A stretch of 30,131 nt of DNA from positions 1 to 30,131 of the forward strand of contig JAVKFF010000160.1 of NCBI GenBank assembly GCA_040226215.1, read 5' to 3'. The stretch comes from JAVKFF01 sp040226215 (GTDB taxonomy: Bacteria > Pseudomonadota > Alphaproteobacteria > DSM-16000 > Inquilinaceae). The notes below the pieces were generated by a model. It made no database searches. It saw only the letters and a program-made list of their open reading frames with translations, and was not told where the DNA came from. Positions 7,397-15,057 of this stretch are shown here, piece after piece. The first letter of the stretch is position 1, and the number at the start of each line of letters is the position of its first letter. Made by a program: the position numbers and the translations under genes.

Positions 7397-8170
7397 ATGT
7401 CGGAGGAAGGCGTGAAATCCGCGCGGCGGGTGTTCGAGATACTCGAGCTGTTCGCCAAGGAACGCCGCGAGCTCACCGTCATCGAGGTGGCGGATGCGCT
7501 GGGCTTCCCGCAGTCGAGCACCTCCGCGCTGATGCGCACCATGGCCGCGCTTGGCTATCTGCACTACGACACGCGGCAGCGCAGCTACCAGCCCTCCGCT
7601 CGCCTGCCCCTGATCACCAGTTGGATTGGCCAGCATCTGTTCCGCCAAGGTCGTATTCTTCGGCTGATGGAGGATCTCAGCCGCGCCACCGGGGAGACGA
7701 TCATCCTCGGCATCGAGAACGGCCTGAACGTCCGCTACATCCATGTCATCGAGGCGACCGGACCAATCCGCCTTCATGACATCGCCGGCCGGCTGCGCCC
7801 ATTCGCCACCTCGGCGGTCGGTCTGGCACTGTTGTCGACCTTCGACGACGCCACCATCAGCCGGCTCATCCGCCGGCTCAACAGCGAGAAGGCACGCGGG
7901 GAAAATGTTGTGAAGCTTTCCGACCTGATGGCGCGGGTCAACGAAGCGCGCGATCAGGGCTACGTGGTCTCGAATGGCGGTATCGTGCCCGGCGGTGGGG
8001 CGGTGGCCATGGTACTGCCCGATCTGGTGAACGACCACCCGCTGGCCATCGCCATCGCCAGCATCGAGGCCAATGTCAACCAGTTCCACCAACACTGGTT
8101 CGCGCTGATGAAGGGCGCGATCAAGGACAATCTGGATGACGCCCGCGTCTTCGCCGATCCCCGCGACTGA
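7397..8170 (+). CDS. IclR-family transcriptional regulator
   Basis: A 257-residue regulator. Residues about 5-65 form the winged helix-turn-helix (SARRVFEILELFA, then ELTVIEVADALGFPQSSTSA, typical of IclR). Residues about 80-250 form the effector-binding domain, including GENGLN-like and GYVVSNGG segments. IclR proteins control small catabolic operons in response to an aromatic or organic acid. The gene stands between the minus-strand enzyme operon and the ABC importer operon, so it probably controls one or both. The start is placed at the ATG after GAGGAGG. The protein has the usual length and shows no anomalies. Confidence 0.92.
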   Translation: MSEEGVKSARRVFEILELFAKERRELTVIEVADALGFPQSSTSALMRTMAALGYLHYDTRQRSYQPSARLPLITSWIGQHLFRQGRILRLMEDLSRATGETIILGIENGLNVRYIHVIEATGPIRLHDIAGRLRPFATSAVGLALLSTFDDATISRLIRRLNSEKARGENVVKLSDLMARVNEARDQGYVVSNGGIVPGGGAVAMVLPDLVNDHPLAIAIASIEANVNQFHQHWFALMKGAIKDNLDDARVFADPRD

Positions 8171-8225
8171 CAGCGCCGCGCCCGCCGGTCGGACTGGCCT
8201 GGCGTCGCGAGCAGGCCATGCATTC

Positions 8226-8267
8226 AAAATTCGTATGTGTCGTCTGACAACATCAACATAGAATTTT
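8226..8267. promoter_or_regulatory. Candidate operator upstream of the ABC importer operon
   Basis: AAAATTC at 8226-8232 and GAATTTT at 8261-8267 are exact inverted copies separated by 28 nt, in the AT-rich start of the 270-bp gap between the IclR gene and the importer operon. The layout resembles the inverted repeat at 7272-7316 (7-bp AT-rich arms about three helical turns apart), so both may be sites of the same regulator. The sequence match between the two is only partial. Confidence 0.3.
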
Positions 8268-8440
8268 CTTGCTCTCTCCTGCCCGTCGCCGATCATCAGG
8301 AGAATTCAATCCCCGGCGACAAACCGCCGACATCGTTCTCTGCCCGTGCCCTTGACGAGGCAGGCAGCTTACCGCGCGCAGACGGATCGGACCGGTTGCG
8401 GTTGCGGACGATGGCATCAACGTGGGAATGGGAGGGACCA

Positions 8441-9457
8441 ATGCTTATCAGCCGAACCATCATCAAGAGTGTGAGCGCTTTCGGCGTCGCCGCCGCGCTT
8501 GCCGGCGGCACCATGCAGGCAGCGCAGGCCGACGAAACCGTACGCATCGCTCAGCAGCGAGGCCTGACCTACCTGACATTCATCGTCATGGAGCACGAGC
8601 AACTCATCGAGCAGATCGGCGAGGAAGCCGGTCTTGGCACCGTAACGGTGGAATGGACCCGTTTCGGCGGCGGCACGCCGATGAATGACGCGCTGCTAGC
8701 GGGACGGCTCGATTTCGCCGCCACCGGCCTGCCGAGCTTCGCGATTCTCTGGGACCGCGCGCAGGATGTCCTGCCGATCCGCGGCGTCACATCCTACGGC
8801 GCCGCGCCGCTTTACCTGGTGACCCGGAACGAGAATGTTCAGACACTTGCCGATTTCGGCGAGAACGATCGCATTGCCGTTCCGGCCGTACGGTCCTCGG
8901 CGCAGGCGATCATGCTTCAGATGGCGGCACAGGAGCAGCTCGGCGCCTACGACGAACTCGACCATCTGACCGTATCGTTGTCGCATCCCGACGCGATGGT
9001 CGCCCTGCTGTCGCCGGGCAGCGAGATCAGCGCTCATTTCGGCGCGCCGCCCTACATCTTCCAGGAGCTGGAGGAGCCGGGGATGCGTTCGGTCCTGACC
9101 AACTACCAGATCTTCGGTGGACCGGTGTCCAATGGCATTCTCTATACCACGGAGACCTATTTCGACGAGAACGCCGAAATGATCGACGTGATCATGCGGG
9201 CGATGGGCGAGGCGATCGACCTGATCAATTCCGATGCCATGCGGGCGGCGGAGATCTATCTCGAGGTGTCCGGCGAGGACGCCTCGGTGGAGGAGATTCA
9301 CGAAATCATTTCCCACCCCGGGATGATCTACGAACTGACACCGCGCAATACCTTCACCTACGTCGACTTCATGCACAGCATCGGGTCGATCGACCGCGAA
9401 CCGGAGAGTTGGCGCGACCTGTTCTTCGACGTCGCCCACGGCATGCCCGGCAGTTGA
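8441..9457 (+). CDS. ABC transporter substrate-binding protein, NMT1/SsuA-like
   Basis: A 338-residue periplasmic binding protein. ATG 8441 is chosen because GGAGG (8431-8435) lies 5 nt before it. Residues 1-30 form a Sec signal peptide with cleavage likely after AAQA. The mature part has the type II binding-protein layout of the NMT1/TauA/SsuA group: an early strand (VRIAQQRGLTYL), then FGGGTPMNDALLAGRLDFAATGLPSF, which is the usual ligand-pocket region, and a C-terminal lobe from about residue 220. It is the first gene of an ABC importer operon; the ATPase begins 31-111 bp downstream depending on its start. Relatives carry sulfonates, nitriles, pyrimidine precursors and other small anions. 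Confidence 0.9.
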   Translation: MLISRTIIKSVSAFGVAAALAGGTMQAAQADETVRIAQQRGLTYLTFIVMEHEQLIEQIGEEAGLGTVTVEWTRFGGGTPMNDALLAGRLDFAATGLPSFAILWDRAQDVLPIRGVTSYGAAPLYLVTRNENVQTLADFGENDRIAVPAVRSSAQAIMLQMAAQEQLGAYDELDHLTVSLSHPDAMVALLSPGSEISAHFGAPPYIFQELEEPGMRSVLTNYQIFGGPVSNGILYTTETYFDENAEMIDVIMRAMGEAIDLINSDAMRAAEIYLEVSGEDASVEEIHEIISHPGMIYELTPRNTFTYVDFMHSIGSIDREPESWRDLFFDVAHGMPGS

Positions 9458-9568
9458 TGGCCGCTACCCGGCCGCAACGGACCTGACATGCCGTCCGCAC
9501 CTTCCCTGAAGCGCATCCCCGGCCATCACGCCATGGCCGGGGATGATGCGATCACCAAAGGTCCCGAA

Positions 9569-10387
9569 ATGGAAGGCAGGGCTTCCGAGGCGCCCGCGAA
9601 TGCCCTTCTGAACGTCGCGGACGTGACGATACAATACAGGACTTCCGACGCGATCGTCACCGCCGTCGACAAGGTCAGCTTCGAGGTCTTCGTATCCGAC
9701 CGCTTTGTCCTCCTGGGTCCCTCGGGCTGTGGCAAGTCGACCCTCTTGAAGGCGGTGGGAGGCTTCGTGCCGCCGGTCGGCGGAACTATCTCGCTGGGCG
9801 GACGGCCGATCCGAGGCCCCGGCCCCGACCGCATGATGGTGTTCCAGGAATTCGACCAGCTGCTGCCGTGGAAGTCGGTGGAGCAGAACGTGCTGTTCCC
9901 GATTCAGCGCGCTGGCCGTATGTCTCGGCGAGAGGGACGCGAGCGCGCCCGTCTATTCATCGAAAAGGTCGGGCTGACCAAGTTCCGCGACGCCTTTCCG
10001 CATACGCTGTCCGGCGGCATGAAGCAGCGGGTCGCCATCGCCCGCGCCATGGCCATGTCGCCAAAAATCCTGCTGATGGACGAACCCTTCGCCTCGCTGG
10101 ATGCGCTGACCCGACGCCGAATGCAGGATGAGCTTCTGGAGCTCTGGGACGAACTTCGGATGACGATCCTTTTCGTCACCCATTCCATCGAGGAGGCGAT
10201 CATCCTCGGCTCGCGTATCTTGGTGATGACGCCGCATCCGGGCCGCGTGCGTGCCGAGTTGAACGCACACACATTCGCCCATGACAGCCTGGGTGGCAGC
10301 GCCTTTCAGGATCTCAACAGGCGGATCAGCCAGATGCTGTTCCACGACCGACCATCGACAACCGATGGACAGGAGTCGTCGATATGA
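9569..10387 (+). CDS. ABC transporter ATP-binding protein, SsuB/TauB-like
   Basis: The ATPase of the importer, 272 residues from ATG 9569, which has AAAGG 7 nt upstream. In-frame ATGs at 9488 and 9533 would add a non-conserved tail. Walker A is GPSGCGKST, followed by the Q-loop VFQEFDQLLPW, the signature LSGGMKQR, Walker B ILLMDEPF and the switch histidine in VTHSIEEA. The DQLLPW after the Q-loop is typical for the taurine/sulfonate/nitrate ATPases. The stop overlaps the permease start by four bases (ATGA), implying coupled translation. It energises uptake together with the proteins encoded at 8441 and 10384. Confidence 0.92.
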   Translation: MEGRASEAPANALLNVADVTIQYRTSDAIVTAVDKVSFEVFVSDRFVLLGPSGCGKSTLLKAVGGFVPPVGGTISLGGRPIRGPGPDRMMVFQEFDQLLPWKSVEQNVLFPIQRAGRMSRREGRERARLFIEKVGLTKFRDAFPHTLSGGMKQRVAIARAMAMSPKILLMDEPFASLDALTRRRMQDELLELWDELRMTILFVTHSIEEAIILGSRILVMTPHPGRVRAELNAHTFAHDSLGGSAFQDLNRRISQMLFHDRPSTTDGQESSI

Positions 10388-11271
10388 TCGCCTCGCCGCA
10401 CGGCAGTCTGCCGCATCCGCCGATCCGGCCAGAATACGAGGTCGAGAGCCCACCTGTCGGCACCGACGGTGATATCGCGCGGCGTCTCACTCTGCCCGAG
10501 CGTCTGTGGGCGAACGGCATTGTCCGTGGCGCGGTCATCCTGATCGTCCTCGCGGTGATCTGGGAGGTATACGCCACCGCGCTCGCCAATCGGCTGATGT
10601 TCCCGCGGCTGTCCTCCGTTCTGACAGAGTTCTGGGCCGATATCGCCAACGGCATTCTGCTGGGCAGGGCATGGACGACGCTGGAAGTCCTTCTCATGGG
10701 GTATGCTGTCGGCATCGCATCGGCGGCGGTCATAACCACGCTGGCCGTCACCACGCAGATCGGCCGCGACCTGCTGACGATGCTGACATCCATGTTCAAC
10801 CCTCTGCCGGCCATCGCCCTACTGCCGCTCGCCCTACTGTGGTTCGGACTTGGTATCGGCAGCATGATCTTCGTGATCGTGCACTCGGTCCTTTGGTCGG
10901 TCTCGCTCAACGCCTTCTCGGGCTTCCGTGCGGTCAGCCCGACCCTGCGAATGGTCGGGCAGAACTACGGGCTGCGAGGCGCGAACTATGTGGTGCGCAT
11001 TCTGATACCGGCCGCGCTTCCGTCGATCGTATCCGGGCTCAAGGTCGGCTGGGCGTTCGCCTGGCGAACGCTGATTGCCGCCGAACTGGTCTTCGGCGTC
11101 TCCGCCGGCTCAGGTGGTCTCGGCTGGTACATCTACGAGCAGAAGAACCAACTCAACATGTCCAACGTCTTCGCGGGCCTGCTGATGGTCATCCTGATCG
11201 GCCTCTTGATGGAGACCGTCGTGTTCCGTGCACTCGAGAAGCGGACTATCGCCCGCTGGGGAATGCAATAG
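10384..11271 (+). CDS. ABC transporter permease, SsuC/TauC-like
   Basis: A 295-residue inner-membrane permease with a hydrophilic N-terminal stretch of about 45 residues and about six transmembrane helices (first near 48-68, last near 262-282). The cytoplasmic coupling loop is visible around residues 170-215, with the AFSGFRAVSPTLRMVGQNYG and PAALPSIVSGLK segments matching the EAA-type motif of TauC/SsuC. It is translationally coupled to the ATPase gene through an ATGA overlap. As usual for this family, it should act as a homodimer in the importer. It ends 284 bp before the SMP-30 gene. Confidence 0.92.
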   Translation: MIASPHGSLPHPPIRPEYEVESPPVGTDGDIARRLTLPERLWANGIVRGAVILIVLAVIWEVYATALANRLMFPRLSSVLTEFWADIANGILLGRAWTTLEVLLMGYAVGIASAAVITTLAVTTQIGRDLLTMLTSMFNPLPAIALLPLALLWFGLGIGSMIFVIVHSVLWSVSLNAFSGFRAVSPTLRMVGQNYGLRGANYVVRILIPAALPSIVSGLKVGWAFAWRTLIAAELVFGVSAGSGGLGWYIYEQKNQLNMSNVFAGLLMVILIGLLMETVVFRALEKRTIARWGMQ

Positions 11272-11354
11272 CGTCGCGGTGGCGCCGCTCGTTGGCGCAC
11301 GAGCTGCTGCCGACATCCTGAGTCCCCATGACAGCCGCGGGCAACGCCCCGCGA

Positions 11355-11372
11355 CGCCCGCCGAATCGGGCG
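11355..11372. terminator. Weak hairpin downstream of the ABC importer operon
   Basis: CGCCCG and CGGGCG form a 6-bp GC stem around CCGAAT, 83 bp after the permease stop. No T-run follows. The rest of the 284-bp gap (11272-11555) becomes AT-rich at 11390-11480 and probably holds the promoter of the SMP-30 operon; no clear box was identified. Confidence 0.2.
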
Positions 11373-11555
11373 ATCCATCAAGATGACGAAACACTCAATA
11401 GGCCGGTGATAAGTTTGATTTATGGGTGGGTTTCTTCTTTCGATTGGATCGATCGGTGCTTGAGTGATCGAGTATTGGCATAGTGAATGGAGCGTGAAGT
11501 GTGCCGGCCCAGCGGTTTCGGCGCAGTGAATCGCGCCCAAGGGAGGGAACACGAC

Positions 11556-12485
11556 TTGTACGGCTATCCTGAGCCGAAGATCATCCAATCGGAGGTCTTC
11601 GCGACACTGCCTGAGCAGTACCGGCAGACCGGCAAGGGGCCGCGCGTGCCCACGCGCCTGAGCAAGACCGGCTCGACGCTCGAGGGGCCGTCCTTCGATC
11701 GCGACGGCAATCTTTACATCACCGACATCCCCAACAGCCGGATCTTCCGCATCTCGCCCGAGGGCGCGACGACGCTGGTGACCGAGTATGACGGCGAGCC
11801 CAACGGACTGAAGATCCACAAGGACGGCCGCATCTTCGTGGCCGACCACCACAACGGCATCCTTCAGCTCGAGCCGGAAGCCGGCACGCTGACGCCGATC
11901 GTCCAGGGCCCGGAGAAGGAGCGGTTCAAGGGGGTCAACGACCTCGTCTTCGCCAGCAATGGCGACCTCTATTTCACGGACCAGGGAGCGACCGGCCTGC
12001 ACGATCCGACGGGCCGGGTCTACAAGATGGCACCGGATGGCCGTCTGACCTTGATCCTCGACACCGTGCCGAGCCCGAACGGCATCGTGCTCGACCTTAC
12101 CGAGACCATGATCTTCGTAGCCGCCACACGCTCCGCGGCGGTCTGGAACGTGCCGATGTCGCCATCCGGCGTGCTGGTCAAGGTTGGACTGTTCGCCCGG
12201 CTGCCGGCGGGCGGACCGGACGGCATGGCTGTCGACGTCGAGGGCAATCTCGCGGTCGCCAATCCCGGGCTCGGCGTGGTCTGGCTGTTCGACCGGCGCG
12301 GTCTGCCGATCGCCAGGGTGGACAGCTGCGCCGGCCACCACACCACCAACATCGCCTATGGCGGGCCGGACAATCGCTGGCTCTACATCTGCGAGGGTGA
12401 CAGCTATTCCGTGCTGCGGGCCGAGATGCCCCATCCGGGGCAGCCGATGTTCTCGCATCACGAGAACCGAGACACGGCCGTTTGA
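11556..12485 (+). CDS. SMP-30/gluconolactonase-like beta-propeller lactonase
   Basis: A 309-residue protein read from TTG 11556, chosen because GGGAGGG (11541-11547) is 8 nt upstream and the protein family starts near YPEPKII; an ATG at 11487 has no signal. It has the six-bladed propeller features of SMP-30 lactonases. Metal ligands are the glutamate in LEGPSF (Glu43), the asparagines in VNDLVF (Asn128) and PSPNGI (Asn175), and the aspartate in GPDGMAVD (Asp222). Such enzymes open sugar-acid or related lactones using a divalent metal. It is followed 19 bp later by an aldolase gene, pairing lactone opening and aldol cleavage. No signal peptide is seen, so it should be cytosolic. Confidence 0.9.
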   Translation: MYGYPEPKIIQSEVFATLPEQYRQTGKGPRVPTRLSKTGSTLEGPSFDRDGNLYITDIPNSRIFRISPEGATTLVTEYDGEPNGLKIHKDGRIFVADHHNGILQLEPEAGTLTPIVQGPEKERFKGVNDLVFASNGDLYFTDQGATGLHDPTGRVYKMAPDGRLTLILDTVPSPNGIVLDLTETMIFVAATRSAAVWNVPMSPSGVLVKVGLFARLPAGGPDGMAVDVEGNLAVANPGLGVVWLFDRRGLPIARVDSCAGHHTTNIAYGGPDNRWLYICEGDSYSVLRAEMPHPGQPMFSHHENRDTAV

Positions 12486-12504
12486 GCAAAGGGCGCGGTA
12501 GTTG

Positions 12505-13311
12505 ATGACGGAGACCCTCGAGAATCCTGCCTGGCGCAAGATCCGCGCGGGCGGCGTTGTCACCTGCATGAGCGTGCGCATGGCGCGCGGCGTGGAAGTG
12601 GCGATCCTGGCGCGTAGTTGCGGATTCGATGCGATCTATCTCGACATCCTGCATTCGGCCATGTCGATCGAGATCGCCGGTCAGATCTGTCTGGCGGCCA
12701 ATCTCGCCGGCATCGCCTCCTTCGTCCGGGTGCCGGATGAGCCGGGCTACATCGCGCGGGTGCTCGACAACGGTGCACTGGGGGTGATCGTGCCGCAGGT
12801 GGACAATGCCGAGCAGGCACGCCGTATCGCCTCGGAGTGCCGCTTCCCGCCGCGTGGCCAGCGCTCGGTCCCGGGCGTCGGCGCCATGCTGGGCTATCGC
12901 AAGATCGGCGCCGGCGAGGCGGCGACTGAACTCGACGAGGCTACCATGGTCGTGGCGATGATCGAGACACCTCAGGCCGCGGCCAACGCGGCGGAAATCG
13001 CCGCCGTGCCGGGCATCGACTGCCTGCTTGTCGGCTCGAACGACCTCAAGGTCTCGCTGGCGGCCGAAGGGCGGCGCGAGGATACCGACATAATGGAATG
13101 CTACCGCCAGGTCGCCGATGGCTGCCGTCGAGAGCACAAGATCTTCGGCATTGCCGGCGTGCGCAACGACGCCGAAAGGCTCGCGGACCTTGTGCGCCTC
13201 GGGGCGCGCTTCTTCACCGCGGGCAATGACGAGGCGTTCGCGCTGGCGGAGGGACGGCGTCAGGCCGACTTCGTGCGCGAAGCCTGCGAAGCCGCACTCG
13301 ATTGGTGCTGA
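12505..13311 (+). CDS. HpcH/HpaI family aldolase (set 2)
   Basis: A 268-residue relative of the aldolase at 3646. ATG 12505 is used, because the TTG just before it has no better signal. Conserved positions are His50, Arg75, Glu154 in MIET and Asp180 in VGSNDL, so metal and oxo-acid binding should be kept. The box around the catalytic His reads DILH rather than the DxEH seen in set 1 and in typical members, so the acidic residue beside the histidine is replaced by leucine. This may shift substrate or pH preference. It lies 19 bp after the SMP-30 lactonase and 156 bp before the TRAP genes. Confidence 0.88.
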   Translation: MTETLENPAWRKIRAGGVVTCMSVRMARGVEVAILARSCGFDAIYLDILHSAMSIEIAGQICLAANLAGIASFVRVPDEPGYIARVLDNGALGVIVPQVDNAEQARRIASECRFPPRGQRSVPGVGAMLGYRKIGAGEAATELDEATMVVAMIETPQAAANAAEIAAVPGIDCLLVGSNDLKVSLAAEGRREDTDIMECYRQVADGCRREHKIFGIAGVRNDAERLADLVRLGARFFTAGNDEAFALAEGRRQADFVREACEAALDWC

Positions 13312-13412
13312 GAAGAATAGGAGAGAGTCTCTGGAGCCATAAGTGGAGGTTATGAACCCGGGGCCGATATGTATTTGTGCGTATCAATTGCGAATGAGAC
13401 GCTGAACGCCAT

Positions 13413-13429
13413 CCGTATCTCCGATACGG
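13413..13429. promoter_or_regulatory. Palindromic operator candidate before the TRAP operon
   Basis: CCGTATC, a TCC spacer and GATACGG form a perfect 7-bp inverted repeat 38 bp before the dctP start, in an otherwise gene-free 156 bp. Length and symmetry fit a dimeric repressor site near a promoter. It could also be a short RNA hairpin in the leader. Which regulator would bind is unknown; LysR (18456) and IclR (7397) are the local candidates. Confidence 0.4.
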
Positions 13430-13467
13430 CTGAAACGAGCGAACAATAACGATGGGAGGATCGTCCA

Positions 13468-14445
13468 ATGGCACGCGTATGGATTGCTGGAGTTGTCGGT
13501 GTGGGCATGCTGGGCCTGGGTGGGACGGCAGACGCCGAAACTTGGCAGAGCTACACCTTCGCCACCGGGCAGACCGAGAACACCCGCATGCAGGCGATCG
13601 CCGAACGGGTGGAAGAAGCGACCGGCGGCGAGATCGAGATCCATCACACCACAGGCGGCGGCCTGCCGATCAGCGGCAATGACGTGCAGCAGGCGGTGGC
13701 CGAAGACATCATCCAGTTCGGCCAGGCTGGTGGCGGCGCCGTCAGCTTCGTGCCGATCTTCGGCCTGTCGCGCATCCCTGGCCTTTACGAGAATGGTGAG
13801 GAGTTTGCCGACGCGGTCGAGCTTCTACGACCATATTTCGACGAGGATTTCGCCGAAAAGGGCGTGACGGTTCTGTGCACCTTCCTCTATCCGCAGCAGA
13901 CCATCTTCGCGCGTCAGGAGGTCGATGAACTCTCCGACCTGGATGGCATGCGCGTGCGCGTGACCTCGCCCGAGCAGGCGCTGATCATCGAGGCGCTGGG
14001 CGGCGTACCGGTCACGCTAGTGGCCTCCGACGTGCCGCCAGCCCTGCAGCAGGGGGCGGTCGACGCGGTGCTCACCGCCGGTAGCGGCGGCGGCCACATC
14101 TGGGCCGATCTGCTGAGCCATAACTACCGTGTGCCGATCAATTGGAGTCAGGGTTTCGTGCTGGTCAACCAGGATCGCTTCGAGGCGCTCGACGCGGACA
14201 CCCAAGCGACGATCCGGCAGATCTCCGAAGAGGAGTGCCAGGGGATGACCGATGGCCTGCTTGGCGGCGAAGCGGAGGTGATGGCAGGCCTCGAGGAGGA
14301 CGGCATGGTGGTCACCGAAGCCCGGCCCGACGACCTCGCGCGGCTTCGCGAGATCTCCTCGAGCCTCTGGGAGGACTACGCCGCGGAGGTCGGCGACGAA
14401 GGCGTCGCGGCACTCGCGGAGATCCGTGACATGCTGGGACGCTGA
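13468..14445 (+). CDS. dctP: TRAP transporter solute-binding protein (DctP family)
   Basis: A 325-residue periplasmic binding protein with a short signal peptide (about residues 1-23, cleavage after ADA). A GGGAGGA ribosome site precedes the ATG. Family features include FATGQTENTRMQAIAERVEEATGG near the N-terminus and the LDGMRVRVTSPEQALIIEALG region (about 148-168), whose arginine normally pairs with the ligand carboxylate. DVPPALQQGAVDAVLTAG follows as usual. It delivers an organic acid to the DctQM permease encoded just downstream. The ligand is expected to be a carboxylate and probably differs from that of the ABC importer. Confidence 0.92.
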   Translation: MARVWIAGVVGVGMLGLGGTADAETWQSYTFATGQTENTRMQAIAERVEEATGGEIEIHHTTGGGLPISGNDVQQAVAEDIIQFGQAGGGAVSFVPIFGLSRIPGLYENGEEFADAVELLRPYFDEDFAEKGVTVLCTFLYPQQTIFARQEVDELSDLDGMRVRVTSPEQALIIEALGGVPVTLVASDVPPALQQGAVDAVLTAGSGGGHIWADLLSHNYRVPINWSQGFVLVNQDRFEALDADTQATIRQISEEECQGMTDGLLGGEAEVMAGLEEDGMVVTEARPDDLARLREISSSLWEDYAAEVGDEGVAALAEIRDMLGR

Positions 14446-14472
14446 GGCATCCGGCATATCGGAATCCTCAAG

Positions 14473-15057
14473 ATGGCGCAGGACAAACCGTCTCCCTCGG
14501 TCTCGCTGGCCGAGGTCGAGGGAGGCTACACCGCTGCGGAGTACCGCTCGGGCTTCGAGCGGTTCTCCGACGCCCTGACCAAGCTCAGCGTATGGCTCGC
14601 CATGGGCATCATCCTGCTCATGACCGGCATCGTCGCCGTCGACCTGGTGATGCGCAACCTCGCCAACCAGTCGCTGATGATCGTCGACGAGGTGGTTGGC
14701 CAGTTGACCGTAGCGATGGCCTTTCTCGGCATCTCCTACGGGCTGCGTCGGCACGCGTTGCTGCGCGTGGAGTTGATCTACCGTCGGCTCTCCGCCAAGG
14801 CGGGGGCAGTGGTGCGTATCTGCTTCGATCTAGCGTCGCTGTTTTACACGGTACTCGTCATCTGGTTCGGCATCCGGCTCGTCGACAGTTCGATGCGGCT
14901 TGAGGTGGTCTCCCTGTCGCTGCTGCAGACGCCGATGTGGATCCCGCAAATGGTGATCCCAGTCGGCGGTGGCATCCTGATCCTGGCGCTGGTGGCAGAG
15001 TTGATGCGCGACACGCGGCGGCTGGTCGCCGTTTGGCGGGAAGGTGGCCGGCGATGA
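14473..15057 (+). CDS. dctQ: TRAP transporter small permease subunit
   Basis: A 194-residue membrane protein with four predicted helices at about 37-58, 77-97, 115-137 and 158-180. This is the usual architecture of the small (DctQ) subunit of tripartite ATP-independent transporters. The polar N-terminus of about 35 residues is cytosolic. It lies 27 bp after dctP, and its stop overlaps the dctM start by four bases (ATGA), so the two permease subunits are translationally coupled. Confidence 0.9.
   Translation: MAQDKPSPSVSLAEVEGGYTAAEYRSGFERFSDALTKLSVWLAMGIILLMTGIVAVDLVMRNLANQSLMIVDEVVGQLTVAMAFLGISYGLRRHALLRVELIYRRLSAKAGAVVRICFDLASLFYTVLVIWFGIRLVDSSMRLEVVSLSLLQTPMWIPQMVIPVGGGILILALVAELMRDTRRLVAVWREGGRR

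Noticed and set aside
6268..7779. A 503-codon plus-strand frame covering the dioxygenase and the IclR start.
   Set aside because: It is antisense to a clear TauD-type enzyme and overlaps the IclR gene in another frame; no domain or ribosome site supports it.
11133..12581. A 482-codon minus-strand frame opposite the SMP-30 gene.
   Set aside because: It crosses the gene-free region and the SMP-30 coding sequence and has no recognisable family; the plus strand keeps all lactonase metal ligands.
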